Shown here: one piece after another, positions 32,805 to 39,375 of the stretch | How positions within the stretch are numbered: the first letter of the stretch is position 1 | Layout: each line of letters begins with the position of its first letter | NCBI GenBank assembly: GCA_949740745.1 | Contig: CATJIW010000189.1 | Span: 1 to 39,375, forward strand | DNA length: 39,375 nt | Direction of reading: 5' to 3' | Source of the DNA: an uncultured Lachnospiraceae bacterium | Lineage (GTDB): Bacteria > Bacillota > Clostridia > Lachnospirales > Lachnospiraceae | Made by a program: the position numbers and the translations under genes | Notes under the pieces: generated by a model | Database searches by the model: none | Told to the model about the DNA's origin: nothing | Seen by the model: the letters and a program-made list of their open reading frames with translations, nothing else

Positions 32805-32880
32805 AATAGAGGTGGATTTTTTGAATGCAGTCGGCTATAATGTAGGCACGGGGACAATGTCTTTCCGGAAGGAGGCACAT

Positions 32881-33216
32881 ATGCTGAAATTAGAGATCCG
32901 AATGGATGAGGAAAAGATACTTGCAGAAAAACGGTATCGTCTGGAAAGTATCTATGAGGCGCTGGAGCAGGCTTTTTCCAAATATAAGCTGAACAAGATG
33001 CAGGACGCAGACGGAACGATGTGGTTTACAGGCAATGGGGATCCGAAGGACTACGGGGCCTTCGGCAGTATCATCACGTCATTGCGGGAAAAGACGTGGT
33101 TTATGGATTATGTAACCAGGTGGGTGTGGTACAACAGCGACGACGGAGAGAACGAGGAAGATTACGCAGTTGAAGATGTTCTGTACCACTATACAAAAAA
33201 ATTAAGCGTGGCATGA
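32881..33216 (+). CDS. small acidic protein paired with the VapD-like gene
   Basis: A 111-aa acidic protein (LKLEIRMDEEKILAEKRYRLESIYEALEQAFSKYKL... then WFTGNGDPKDYGAFGSIITSLREKTWFMDYVTRWVWYN). No recognised domain. The first half looks helical and the second has many aromatics. GGAAGGAGG is just before the ATG at 32881; the listed 32812 start lacks a site. The stop overlaps the next ATG (ATGATG at 33213), so the two proteins are made together. By position it could be the antitoxin or partner of the VapD-like RNase, which is inference only. Confidence 0.7.
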   Translation: MLKLEIRMDEEKILAEKRYRLESIYEALEQAFSKYKLNKMQDADGTMWFTGNGDPKDYGAFGSIITSLREKTWFMDYVTRWVWYNSDDGENEEDYAVEDVLYHYTKKLSVA

Positions 33217-33551
33217 TGGCAAAGAGAGAAGCAAGGCATCTGAAAGCACTGTATTTTGATCTTCGGGTGAAGGACTTAAAGGAGCATTTCTCAGAGACCA
33301 ATCCGAATGGAGCATATGGAAGGATACGGGATTATCTTGTGAGCCGGAACTTTTCCCATGAACAGTATTCCGGGTATCATTCCAGATACAAGACGACGGA
33401 TTTGGAGATTTTTGACTTGATCCGGGAAATGAGCCGGGAGTTGCCATGGCTTTCTTCCTGCTTAAATCACTTTGAAGTGACGAATGTGGGAGCCAACCAT
33501 GATCTGATGCAGTTATTCGAGGAAGCGGTGCCGGAACCGGAAACTTTATAA
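33213..33551 (+). CDS. vapD: VapD-like endoribonuclease
   Basis: A 112-aa protein resembling VapD (a Cas2-fold endoribonuclease): KALYFDLRVKDLKEHF with the conserved Asp after the first strand, NGAYGRIRDYLVSRNFSHEQYSGYHS, IREMSRELPWLSSCLNHFEV and a final NHDLMQLF. In other bacteria VapD cleaves mRNA and is found in toxin-antitoxin pairs. It overlaps the upstream acidic protein gene by four bases, the usual arrangement of such modules. A terminator follows. It would act as an ICE maintenance module if toxic. The family call rests on motif memory, so it is moderately sure. Confidence 0.65.
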   Translation: MMAKREARHLKALYFDLRVKDLKEHFSETNPNGAYGRIRDYLVSRNFSHEQYSGYHSRYKTTDLEIFDLIREMSRELPWLSSCLNHFEVTNVGANHDLMQLFEEAVPEPETL

Positions 33552-33565
33552 AAACAGGATTTAAA

Positions 33566-33596
33566 ATCGTCACTTTTTATAGGTGGCGGTTTTTTA
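33566..33596 (+). terminator. terminator after the VapD-like gene
   Basis: ATCGTCAC pairs with GTGGCGGT (with two G-U pairs) over a 9-nt loop, followed by TTTTT. Leader copy B starts directly at the T-run. Confidence 0.75.
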
Positions 33597-33685
33597 TGCA
33601 CACGGGCCCCAGAGGAAGAGTGTCAGCAAAGCTGACGGGGCCCGGCGCAACGAGTAGGGAAAGAAAGCTCTTCTCTACTCGATTG
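33591..33685 (+). promoter_or_regulatory. structured leader RNA candidate, copy B (before prgI)
   Basis: CGGGCCCC (33603-33610) pairs perfectly with GGGGCCCG (33637-33644), extended by TGCAC/GCGCA. It encloses AGAGGAAG and the perfect hairpin GTCAGC-AAA-GCTGAC (33622-33636). A second hairpin GAGTAG/CTACTC spans 33652-33680. It shares the layout and loop motifs of copy A at 17574, with different paired bases in the stems. The prgI ribosome site follows within 10 bases. Confidence 0.6.
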
Positions 33686-33707
33686 CCAAAAAGGAGGCAG
33701 TGTTCAT

Positions 33708-34148
33708 TTGGAGGTAAAGATCAACAAGGAAATCCGCAACTATACGGAAAGCATGTTCTTCGGACTGTCGCTCAGGCAGTTCTTTTTTTCTGTTTTAGCC
33801 TGCGGCGTAGCGGTTGGATCGTATTTCTTACTCCGCCCACGGTTTGGCATCGAGACCCTCAGCTGGGTGTGCGTGCTGGGGGCGGCCCCTTTCGCCGCCC
33901 TGGGCTTTGTCCGCTACAACGGCATGACGGCGGAACAATTCTTGTGGGCCTGGTTCAAGTTTACGTTTCTCATGCCGAGGCGGCTTCTGTTTCTTCCGGA
34001 AAATCTCTATTATGAGGCGATGAGGCCGATCATCGAGGCCCGTGAGAAGGGCCTTCCGGCGGGAGGGAGGAGCCGGAGAGGAAGGGCAGAAAAAGCGGCG
34101 GCAGAACAGAGATTATCATTGAACAGAAAGAAGAAAGCAAGGAGGTAG
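33708..34148 (+). CDS. PrgI-family protein (VirB3-like)
   Basis: A 146-aa membrane protein: EVKINKEIRNYTESMFFGLSLRQFFFSVLACGVAVGSYFLLRPRFGIETLSWVCVLGAAPFAALGF is the PrgI-family signature with two TM helices (about 25-42 and 50-66), followed by a soluble region and a very basic C-terminus. In type IV secretion these occupy the VirB3 position next to VirB4 and anchor the ATPase. The start is TTG, with AAGGAGG 11 bases upstream. It is 3 bp from virB4. Expression may depend on the structured leader just upstream. Confidence 0.88.
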   Translation: MEVKINKEIRNYTESMFFGLSLRQFFFSVLACGVAVGSYFLLRPRFGIETLSWVCVLGAAPFAALGFVRYNGMTAEQFLWAWFKFTFLMPRRLLFLPENLYYEAMRPIIEAREKGLPAGGRSRRGRAEKAAAEQRLSLNRKKKARR

Positions 34149-34151
34149 GCC

Positions 34152-36485
34152 ATGTTAAAAACGCTGAAGACCCTGTTGAAGCAGGACAAGGAAAGATTTA
34201 CCGTGCCGAAGTCGGTGCAGGAGGCTATCCCTGTCAGGGCCGTCTGGGAGGATGGCCTGTTTCTTGTGGGGCGGGATAAATACGCAAAGACCTATAAATT
34301 TGAGGACATCAATTACGCTGTGGCGGGCCATGAGGACAGGGAAGCCATGTTCCTGGAATATTCCGGACTTTTAAATACCCTGGACAGCGGGGCGGTGACG
34401 AAGATCACGGTCAGCAACCGCCGGCTGAACCAGGCGGATTTTGAGAAGAAGATCCTGATCCCCCTGGCGGGGGACAGTCTGGACAGATACCGGGAGGAGT
34501 ATAACAAGATGCTTTTGGACAAGGCGGCCGGGGCTAATTCCATGATCCAGGAGAGATACGTGACCGTCTCCGCCCATAAGCAGAGCGTGGAGGAGGCGAG
34601 AAACTATTTTGCCCGTGTGGGAACCGGCCTGACCGGTCATTTTTCAAGACTGGGATCCAAGTGCGTGGAGCTCGATGCAGAAGAACGGCTCCGTATTTTC
34701 CATGATTTTTACCGAACCGGGGAGGAGACGGCGTTCCGCTTTGACCTGTCCGAAACCATGCGGAAGGGCCACGATTTCAAGGATTTTATCTGTCCCGACA
34801 CCCTTGAATTTGAAAAAGATCATTTCAGGATGGGAGACCGGTATGGGCGGGTGCTCTTCCTGCGGGAGTATGCCGCCTATATCAAGGATATCATGGTGGC
34901 GGAGCTTTGTGAGCTTAACTGCAACATGATGCTCTCCGTTGATGTCATTCCTATCCCCATGGACGAGGCCGTGCGGGAGGTGGAAAACCGCCTGTTGGGC
35001 GTGGAGACCAATATCACCAACTGGCAGAGAAAACAGAACCAGAACAACAATTTTTCTGCCGTCATCCCCTACGATCTGGAGCAACAGCGGAGGGAGAGCA
35101 AGGAGTTTCTGGATGATCTCACCACCCGTGACCAGCGGATGATGCTGGCGGTGCTTACTTTAACGCATACGGCGGACACAAAAGAACAGCTAGACAGCGA
35201 CACGAAGGCACTGCTCGCCACAGCCAGAAAACGGTTCTGCCAGATGGCGGTGTTAAAGTACCAGCAGATGGACGGACTGAACACGGCCCTTCCTGCCGGC
35301 GTGAGGAAGATCCAGGTTTTCCGCACTCTTAATACGGAGAGCCTCGCGGTGTTCATGCCTTTTCGGGTGCAGGGGATCTTCCACCGGGACGGCGTGTATT
35401 ACGGACAGAACGCGGTTTCCGGAAATATGATTATCGCAAACCGCCGCCATCTTTTGAATGGAAATTCCTTCATTTTAGGGGTGTCCGGTGCCGGAAAGTC
35501 ATTCACGGCAAAGGAGGAGATGACCAATATCATCCTCTCCGATCCGAATGCAGATGTGATCGTCATCGACCCGGAGCGGGAATATTCGCCGCTTGTGAAG
35601 GCCATGGGAGGTGAGGTGATCCATATCTCGGCCGCCAGCGAGAACCACATCAATGCCATGGAAATGAACGCCGATTACGGGGACGGGGCCAATCCCGTTA
35701 CCTTGAAGTCTGAGTTTATCCTGTCTTTGTGTGAACAGCTCGTCGGCGGGACGAGCCTGGGAGCGAGAGAAAAATCCATCATCGACCGGTGTACGGCCAA
35801 TGTCTATCGCCATTACCAGCAGGGAAACTATCAGGGGACACCGCCCACCCTGCAGGATTTCCGGGAGGAGCTCCTTCGCCAGGGGGAGCCGGAGGCGAAA
35901 GAGGTCGCCCTTGCCATCGAGCTCTTCACGGACGGCTCCCTGAATACCTTTGCGAAGCATACAAACGTGGATACCCACAGCCGCCTGATCTGCTACGATA
36001 TCCTGGATCTGGGCAGACAGCTCCAGTCCATCGGAATGCTGGTGGTGCTGGACAGCATCCTGAACCGCATCACCATGAACCGGGCGAAAGGCCGGAACAC
36101 ATTCATTTTCATTGATGAGATCTATCTCCTGTTCCAGCACGAGTATTCCGCCAACTTCCTGTTCACCCTCTGGAAGCGGGTACGGAAATACGGGGCCTAC
36201 TGCACAGGAATCACCCAGAACGTTGACGATCTTCTGCAGAGCCACACGGCGAGGACTATGCTTGCCAACAGCGAGTTTATCATCATGCTCAACCAGGCGT
36301 CCACGGACAGGATGGAGCTTGCGAAGCTCTTGAACATCTCTGATCTGCAGATGGACTATATCACGAACGTCGGTGCTGGGGAGGGCCTTTTGAAGGTGGG
36401 AAGTTCCCTGGTGCCTTTTGTCAACCGGTTCCCCAGGAACACGGAACTTTATAAGCTGATGACGACCAAGTTCGGGGAGGTTTAG
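34152..36485 (+). CDS. VirB4-type conjugation ATPase
   Basis: A 777-aa ATPase of the VirB4/TraE/TrbE family. The N-terminal half is the helical membrane-proximal domain (about 1-420). The C-terminal motor domain has Walker A GVSGAGKS (443-450), VIVIDPEREYSPLV, and Walker B FIFIDEIYLLF (about 650-660), then GITQNVDDLL. It powers pilus or channel assembly in type IV secretion. A plausible ribosome site (AAGGAGG) overlaps the prgI end. Length is normal for the family. It is the most conserved transfer gene here and marks the element as self-transmissible in type. Confidence 0.94.
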   Translation: MLKTLKTLLKQDKERFTVPKSVQEAIPVRAVWEDGLFLVGRDKYAKTYKFEDINYAVAGHEDREAMFLEYSGLLNTLDSGAVTKITVSNRRLNQADFEKKILIPLAGDSLDRYREEYNKMLLDKAAGANSMIQERYVTVSAHKQSVEEARNYFARVGTGLTGHFSRLGSKCVELDAEERLRIFHDFYRTGEETAFRFDLSETMRKGHDFKDFICPDTLEFEKDHFRMGDRYGRVLFLREYAAYIKDIMVAELCELNCNMMLSVDVIPIPMDEAVREVENRLLGVETNITNWQRKQNQNNNFSAVIPYDLEQQRRESKEFLDDLTTRDQRMMLAVLTLTHTADTKEQLDSDTKALLATARKRFCQMAVLKYQQMDGLNTALPAGVRKIQVFRTLNTESLAVFMPFRVQGIFHRDGVYYGQNAVSGNMIIANRRHLLNGNSFILGVSGAGKSFTAKEEMTNIILSDPNADVIVIDPEREYSPLVKAMGGEVIHISAASENHINAMEMNADYGDGANPVTLKSEFILSLCEQLVGGTSLGAREKSIIDRCTANVYRHYQQGNYQGTPPTLQDFREELLRQGEPEAKEVALAIELFTDGSLNTFAKHTNVDTHSRLICYDILDLGRQLQSIGMLVVLDSILNRITMNRAKGRNTFIFIDEIYLLFQHEYSANFLFTLWKRVRKYGAYCTGITQNVDDLLQSHTARTMLANSEFIIMLNQASTDRMELAKLLNISDLQMDYITNVGAGEGLLKVGSSLVPFVNRFPRNTELYKLMTTKFGEV

Positions 36486-36497
36486 AAGGAGGAGATT

Positions 36498-36905
36498 ATG
36501 ACGGCGATTCGATTTCGAAATAAAGAACACAGGGATTTTTTCCTGGAAATGATGATGAGATCCAGGGTGAAAGATTGTTACCACAAGGCTTTTTTCTATG
36601 TGATGGGGATTGCGAAGGAGACGAGGCAGAACATCCACGCCATGTTCGACTTCCGGGAAGACTGCATCAAGCCGGAGGGAATGCATGGCGGCTGGCAGAC
36701 GAGCGGCACGGTCAGGGTGTGCCACCTTGCCTTTAATCTCTGGAACGGGTACACCGAAGAAGGAAAAGAAGAATACTTCACGCCGGAAGAATTGTTCTGT
36801 TGCGAATTTGCGTCCTATTTTATGGAAGGGATCCGAGTGCGGTATCCGGAGTACTGTCAGGAGCTTCCTGCGTCGGAGCGGCCTGAGACCAGTACGGTGA
36901 GGTAA
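36498..36905 (+). CDS. DUF6075 family protein
   Basis: A 135-aa soluble protein: IRFRNKEHRDFFLEMMMRSRVKDCYHKAFFYVMGIAKETRQNI, a central GGWQTSGTVRVCHLAFNLWNGY segment and FTPEELFCCEFASYFMEGIRVRYPEYC. I recognise it as DUF6075, common on Firmicutes ICEs with no known function. GGAGG is seven bases from the ATG. It lies between virB4 and the CHAP hydrolase, so it is transcribed with the transfer genes. It could be an accessory factor for exported cargo; no evidence beyond position. Confidence 0.75.
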   Translation: MTAIRFRNKEHRDFFLEMMMRSRVKDCYHKAFFYVMGIAKETRQNIHAMFDFREDCIKPEGMHGGWQTSGTVRVCHLAFNLWNGYTEEGKEEYFTPEELFCCEFASYFMEGIRVRYPEYCQELPASERPETSTVR

Positions 36906-36909
36906 GAAC

Positions 36910-38673
36910 ATGAGGATCAAGACCAGAGAACCGGGAAAGGCCGGGATCAAAACCGTGGAGCGGATACCTCGTCTTTCGAGAGCGGTAAAAGCCGCCCATG
37001 CCGGAACAAGAGACAGCATGATAGGGGAAAACGGTGCAGAGGATGGCACGGCGGCCGGGTATGCTTCCAGACAGGTGTTGGGAGCCGCCCAAATCGTTAT
37101 AAAAGAAGGGGGCCGTAAGCTTTACCGGGGAGAGAAAAGGGCGGTTCAGGACACGAAAGAGAATCTCTCTAAAACCCGAAAGAGAGTGGCTGATCTCAGA
37201 CGGAACAGAGAAGAATGGAGGGCGGCGGCAGAAAGGGGGGAATTGAAAAATCCCCGAGGGGCCTTAGACGCTTCTCTACCGTCTGCTCGGACAACTTTGG
37301 AAGGGAGAAGATCCCGTAACGCCATCCGTCAGAGAGTAAAAGACAAAGCCGTGAAAACCCATGCCGAGAACACGGAACAGGCAGTCCGGAGAGTAGTAAA
37401 AAATACGATCAGGGCAGTCCCGAAAAGTATTAAGACGGCGCAGGCCGCCTCGAGGGTATCTGTCCGTACTTCCAGCCGGGCCGCCGGCGGGACATGGATA
37501 GCAGTGAGGACATCCGTACAGGCGGCAAAAAAGAAAGTATGGATGGCATCGGTGAGGAAAAAAGGGACTTGGAAAGCGATAGGGAGAACGACAAAAGCTA
37601 CCATGAAAACCGCAAAGACATTCCTCACCGGGGCAAAGGCGCTCACCACCGCTTTCGTTGCCGGCGGGGGTATCGCTCTTTCCGGGATCCTTATGGTGAG
37701 CTTCGTCGGACTGCTGGCAGGTTCTGTGTTTGGAATTTTCTTTTCGGGTGAGGATTCCGGGAGCGGGATGACCATGCACGAGGCGGTGCAGGAGATCAAC
37801 GGAGAGTACGAAGTTCGATTGAACAGAGTCATAGACGGGATAGATCACGATGTGCTGGAGGTTTCAGGCGGGCGGACCGCCTGGAATGAAGTGCTCGCAG
37901 TTTATTCCGTGAAAACGGCCACGGATCCGGAAGCTCCCCAGGAAGTCGCCACGATGGACGCCGGGAAAAAAGGGATCCTGAAAGGAATCTTCTGGGAAAT
38001 GCATGAGATCAGCAGTCGGACAGAGAACCGGATGGAGACAGAAGTGGCGGAAAGCGATGACGGCAACGGGAATATCGTGCAGGGAGAAGACACGGTTTCC
38101 AAAACGATCCTGTATGTCACAGTCAGCCACAAGACTGCCTGGGAAATGGCCGATCAGTACGGTTTTGGTGAAGAACAGCGGGAACAACTGTCCGAGCTTT
38201 TGTCAGAAGAACATGCCGCCGTCTGGTCAGAAGTACTTTACGGCATAGGGGATAGTGACAGCCAGATCGTATCCGTGGCCCTGGAACAGGTGGGAAACGG
38301 CGGGGACACCTATTGGTCGTGGTACGGCTTCGACCACAGGGTGGAGTGGTGTGCCTGCTTTGTTTCCTGGTGCGCCAACGAATGCGGCTATTTGGACAGC
38401 GGGATCATTCCCAGATTTGCAAGCTGTCAGTCCGGTTCCCAGTGGTTTAAAGACCGAGGCCAATGGCAGGACAGAAATTTCGAGCCCTCGGCGGGCCACT
38501 TGATCTTTTTTGATTGGGAGGGGGATGGCCACACAGAACATGTGGGGATAGTCGAACGAGTGGAAAACGGGATAGTCTACACCGTGGAGGGTAACTCCGG
38601 TGATCTGTGCAGACAGAGAGGGTATTCGGTCGGAAGCGGAGACATCTACGGATATGGTATCCCTGCTTACTAA
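36910..38673 (+). CDS. CHAP-domain peptidoglycan hydrolase (VirB1-like)
   Basis: A 587-aa protein. A long Arg/Lys-rich cytosolic N-terminus (about 1-240) is followed by a TM segment (about 250-275), an extracytoplasmic helical region (about 285-445) and a C-terminal CHAP amidase domain (about 450-587) with the catalytic Cys481 in EWCACFVSW and His in TEHVGIVE. It cleaves cell-wall peptides so the mating channel can pass. ICEs of this group often carry such a protein as the VirB1 counterpart. The very basic N-terminus is unusual in length. It starts 4 bp after the DUF6075 stop. It ends the transfer operon; the next genes face the other way. Confidence 0.88.
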   Translation: MRIKTREPGKAGIKTVERIPRLSRAVKAAHAGTRDSMIGENGAEDGTAAGYASRQVLGAAQIVIKEGGRKLYRGEKRAVQDTKENLSKTRKRVADLRRNREEWRAAAERGELKNPRGALDASLPSARTTLEGRRSRNAIRQRVKDKAVKTHAENTEQAVRRVVKNTIRAVPKSIKTAQAASRVSVRTSSRAAGGTWIAVRTSVQAAKKKVWMASVRKKGTWKAIGRTTKATMKTAKTFLTGAKALTTAFVAGGGIALSGILMVSFVGLLAGSVFGIFFSGEDSGSGMTMHEAVQEINGEYEVRLNRVIDGIDHDVLEVSGGRTAWNEVLAVYSVKTATDPEAPQEVATMDAGKKGILKGIFWEMHEISSRTENRMETEVAESDDGNGNIVQGEDTVSKTILYVTVSHKTAWEMADQYGFGEEQREQLSELLSEEHAAVWSEVLYGIGDSDSQIVSVALEQVGNGGDTYWSWYGFDHRVEWCACFVSWCANECGYLDSGIIPRFASCQSGSQWFKDRGQWQDRNFEPSAGHLIFFDWEGDGHTEHVGIVERVENGIVYTVEGNSGDLCRQRGYSVGSGDIYGYGIPAY

Positions 38674-38730
38674 GTGAGCTGTCACCACAGGAATCGGTAT
38701 TTGTAATAATAAGCCTTTTACGCTGTAGTG

Positions 38731-38757
38731 AAAAAAGCAACCTCATTGCGAGGTTGC
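38731..38757 (-). terminator. terminator of the small HTH gene
   Basis: On the minus strand GCAACCTC-GCAAT-GAGGTTGC is followed by TTTTTT (six As on the plus strand at 38731-38736). It lies between the convergent CHAP and HTH genes. Confidence 0.8.
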
Positions 38758-38812
38758 CTACATAGTCAGAGTTCGTTTTTAGAATTCATATAAGGAAAAC
38801 ATAAAAGGGAAG

Positions 38813-39022
38813 TTATTTATCTCGAATTTCTAAAAGGCTCTCTATAGGGCACTGAAAATAATCACACAGTTTTAGAATTAAGTTTGCGTCAATTCTTTGG
38901 AAATCATCCCGACAATATCTATTAAAATTGCCTCGTTGTAGATCTAAGTCTTTACATATTTTTGTTTTAGATATCTGATTTTCTTGAAGTAATTCCACAA
39001 TTCTAAGATGTAAGTATTTCAT
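38813..39022 (-). CDS. small HTH (XRE/Cro-like) regulator
   Basis: A 69-aa single-domain DNA-binding protein: IVELLQENQISKTKICKDLDLQRGNFNRYCRDDFQRIDANLILKLCDYFQCPIESLLEIRDK, a compact Cro/C1 HTH. The start has GGAGG eight bases upstream. A promoter (TTGGGC-17 bp-TATGTA, minus strand) lies within 60 bp. CATACAGT at 39041 and its inverted copy ACTGTATG at 39104 could be operator half-sites. The region is AT-rich. A truncated second copy follows at 39132-39269. It probably regulates an unseen gene at the ICE end. Confidence 0.85.
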   Translation of the reverse strand: MKYLHLRIVELLQENQISKTKICKDLDLQRGNFNRYCRDDFQRIDANLILKLCDYFQCPIESLLEIRDK

Positions 39023-39130
39023 GCGGTATCCTCCTGTTTACATACAGTTTATCTAAATATTGCCCAAAGCATAACTCTATATAAGGACAGGGTAAAAATA
39101 TGTACTGTATGATTATTAAGGAGGAGAGCT

Positions 39131-39247
39131 ATGGAGTATCTCGGATTTCTAAAAGTCCCTCAATGGGACATTGAAAATAATCACACAACTTTAGGATTAG
39201 GTTTGCGTCGATTCTTTGAAAATCGTCTCGACAATATCTATTAAAAT
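39131..39247 (+). other. short plus-strand ORF antisense to the HTH copy
   Basis: AAGGAGGAGAGCT directly precedes an ATG that opens a 38-codon frame (MEYLGFLKVPQWDIENNH...) running through the HTH pseudogene to TAA. The excellent ribosome site suggests a real translation start, perhaps of a gene cut by the HTH duplication. The peptide itself looks like a shadow of the antisense gene. Confidence 0.35.
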
Positions 39248-39269
39248 TGTGACGTTGTAAATCTAGTGT
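39132..39269 (-). pseudogene. truncated second copy of the small HTH gene
   Basis: The minus-strand frame DLQRHNFNRYCRDDFQRIDANLILKLCDYFQCPIEGLLEIRD repeats the C-terminal two thirds of the 38813 gene with very few changes, but the first 25 or so residues (MKYLHL...KICKDL) are missing and the upstream DNA is unrelated. It ends at TAG after two altered codons. A duplication followed by a recombination break near 39267 explains it. Confidence 0.75.
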
Positions 39270-39351
39270 ACTGACCTGCTGATATTTAGATAAATATTTC
39301 TGGTAATTATTGTTGTTTCGAGGTATAATAAAAGAAACGGCGGTGATTCCT

Positions 39352-39375
39352 ATGGCAAGACCTAAAAAGCATATC
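39352..39375 (+). CDS. start of a gene cut by the window end
   Basis: ATG with the first eight codons (MARPKKHI), preceded by a consensus TATAAT at 39324-39329 and a GGCGGTG ribosome site. MARPKK-type starts occur in several small regulators including the TetR family, but eight residues do not allow a call. Confidence 0.45.

Noticed and set aside
35499-37049. 516-aa minus-strand ORF
   Set aside because: Antisense to the virB4 motor domain and DUF6075; composition typical of a shadow frame.
1-39375. tRNA, rRNA or complete insertion sequences
   Set aside because: No cloverleaf, rRNA segment, transposase or integrase was recognised on either strand; this was by reading only, so a short tRNA could be missed.

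Overview
The window looks like a spore-forming Clostridia chromosome (Lachnospiraceae-like: fairly GC-rich, strong AGGAGG ribosome sites, a cotJC spore-coat gene) interrupted by most of an integrative conjugative element (ICE) of the Tn1549/CTn type. This placement is inferred from gene content and style, not from a database search.

Chromosomal part (1 to about 13.52 kb). It opens with the 3' end of a PHP-domain phosphoesterase and a membrane-anchored double-SH3b protein, closed by a strong terminator. A good sigma-A-type promoter (1537-1565) then starts a five-gene export cluster: one ABC ATPase, an 807-aa permease that looks like two ABC-2 halves fused, two membrane-fusion-type adaptors (one with a long acidic Ser/Glu linker) and an orphan MacB-type extracytoplasmic domain. 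Next comes a small stress regulon: a cardiolipin synthase, a convergent MerR/BltR-type regulator and a MATE efflux pump. The promoters of the synthase and of the pump share an almost identical 31-bp sequence with the 19-bp spacer typical of MerR-activated promoters. The 3' third of cotJC follows, broken at about 13.52 kb, which I take as the chromosome/ICE junction.

ICE part (about 13.52 kb to beyond the right edge). Near the junction is a compact symmetrical element (10-bp direct repeats flush against 17-bp inverted repeats), then an MNT antitoxin-type gene with a deleted, frameshifted HEPN partner. Then come parA/parB, a lipoprotein, and a 1401-aa sortase-anchored adhesin with an N-terminal thioester domain and many CnaB-like repeats. 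A hypothetical gene is followed by a duplicated control module (XRE repressor plus antisense alpha-CTD-like protein; the second alpha-CTD copy is a decayed remnant) and a very AT-rich four-TM cargo gene. The transfer genes follow: Toprim/DUF3991 primase-like protein, a probable oriT, MobC, a MOBP relaxase, PcfB, an ArdC-like protein, VirD4/TraG coupling ATPase, Maff2 (VirB2-like), VirB6-like, a small gene plus VapD-like RNase, PrgI (VirB3-like), VirB4 ATPase, DUF6075 and a CHAP-domain peptidoglycan hydrolase (VirB1-like). The window ends in an AT-rich segment with a small HTH regulator, a truncated second copy of it, and the first codons of another gene. No integrase or excisionase is present, so the right end of the ICE lies outside.

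The least explained signal is a pair of related, structured, about 95-nt leaders (17574-17670 and 33591-33685). Each abuts the T-run of an unrelated terminator and precedes a key ICE gene (adhesin; PrgI-VirB4). Their helices show compensatory changes, so they are candidates for an undescribed cis-acting RNA that coordinates two ICE modules.
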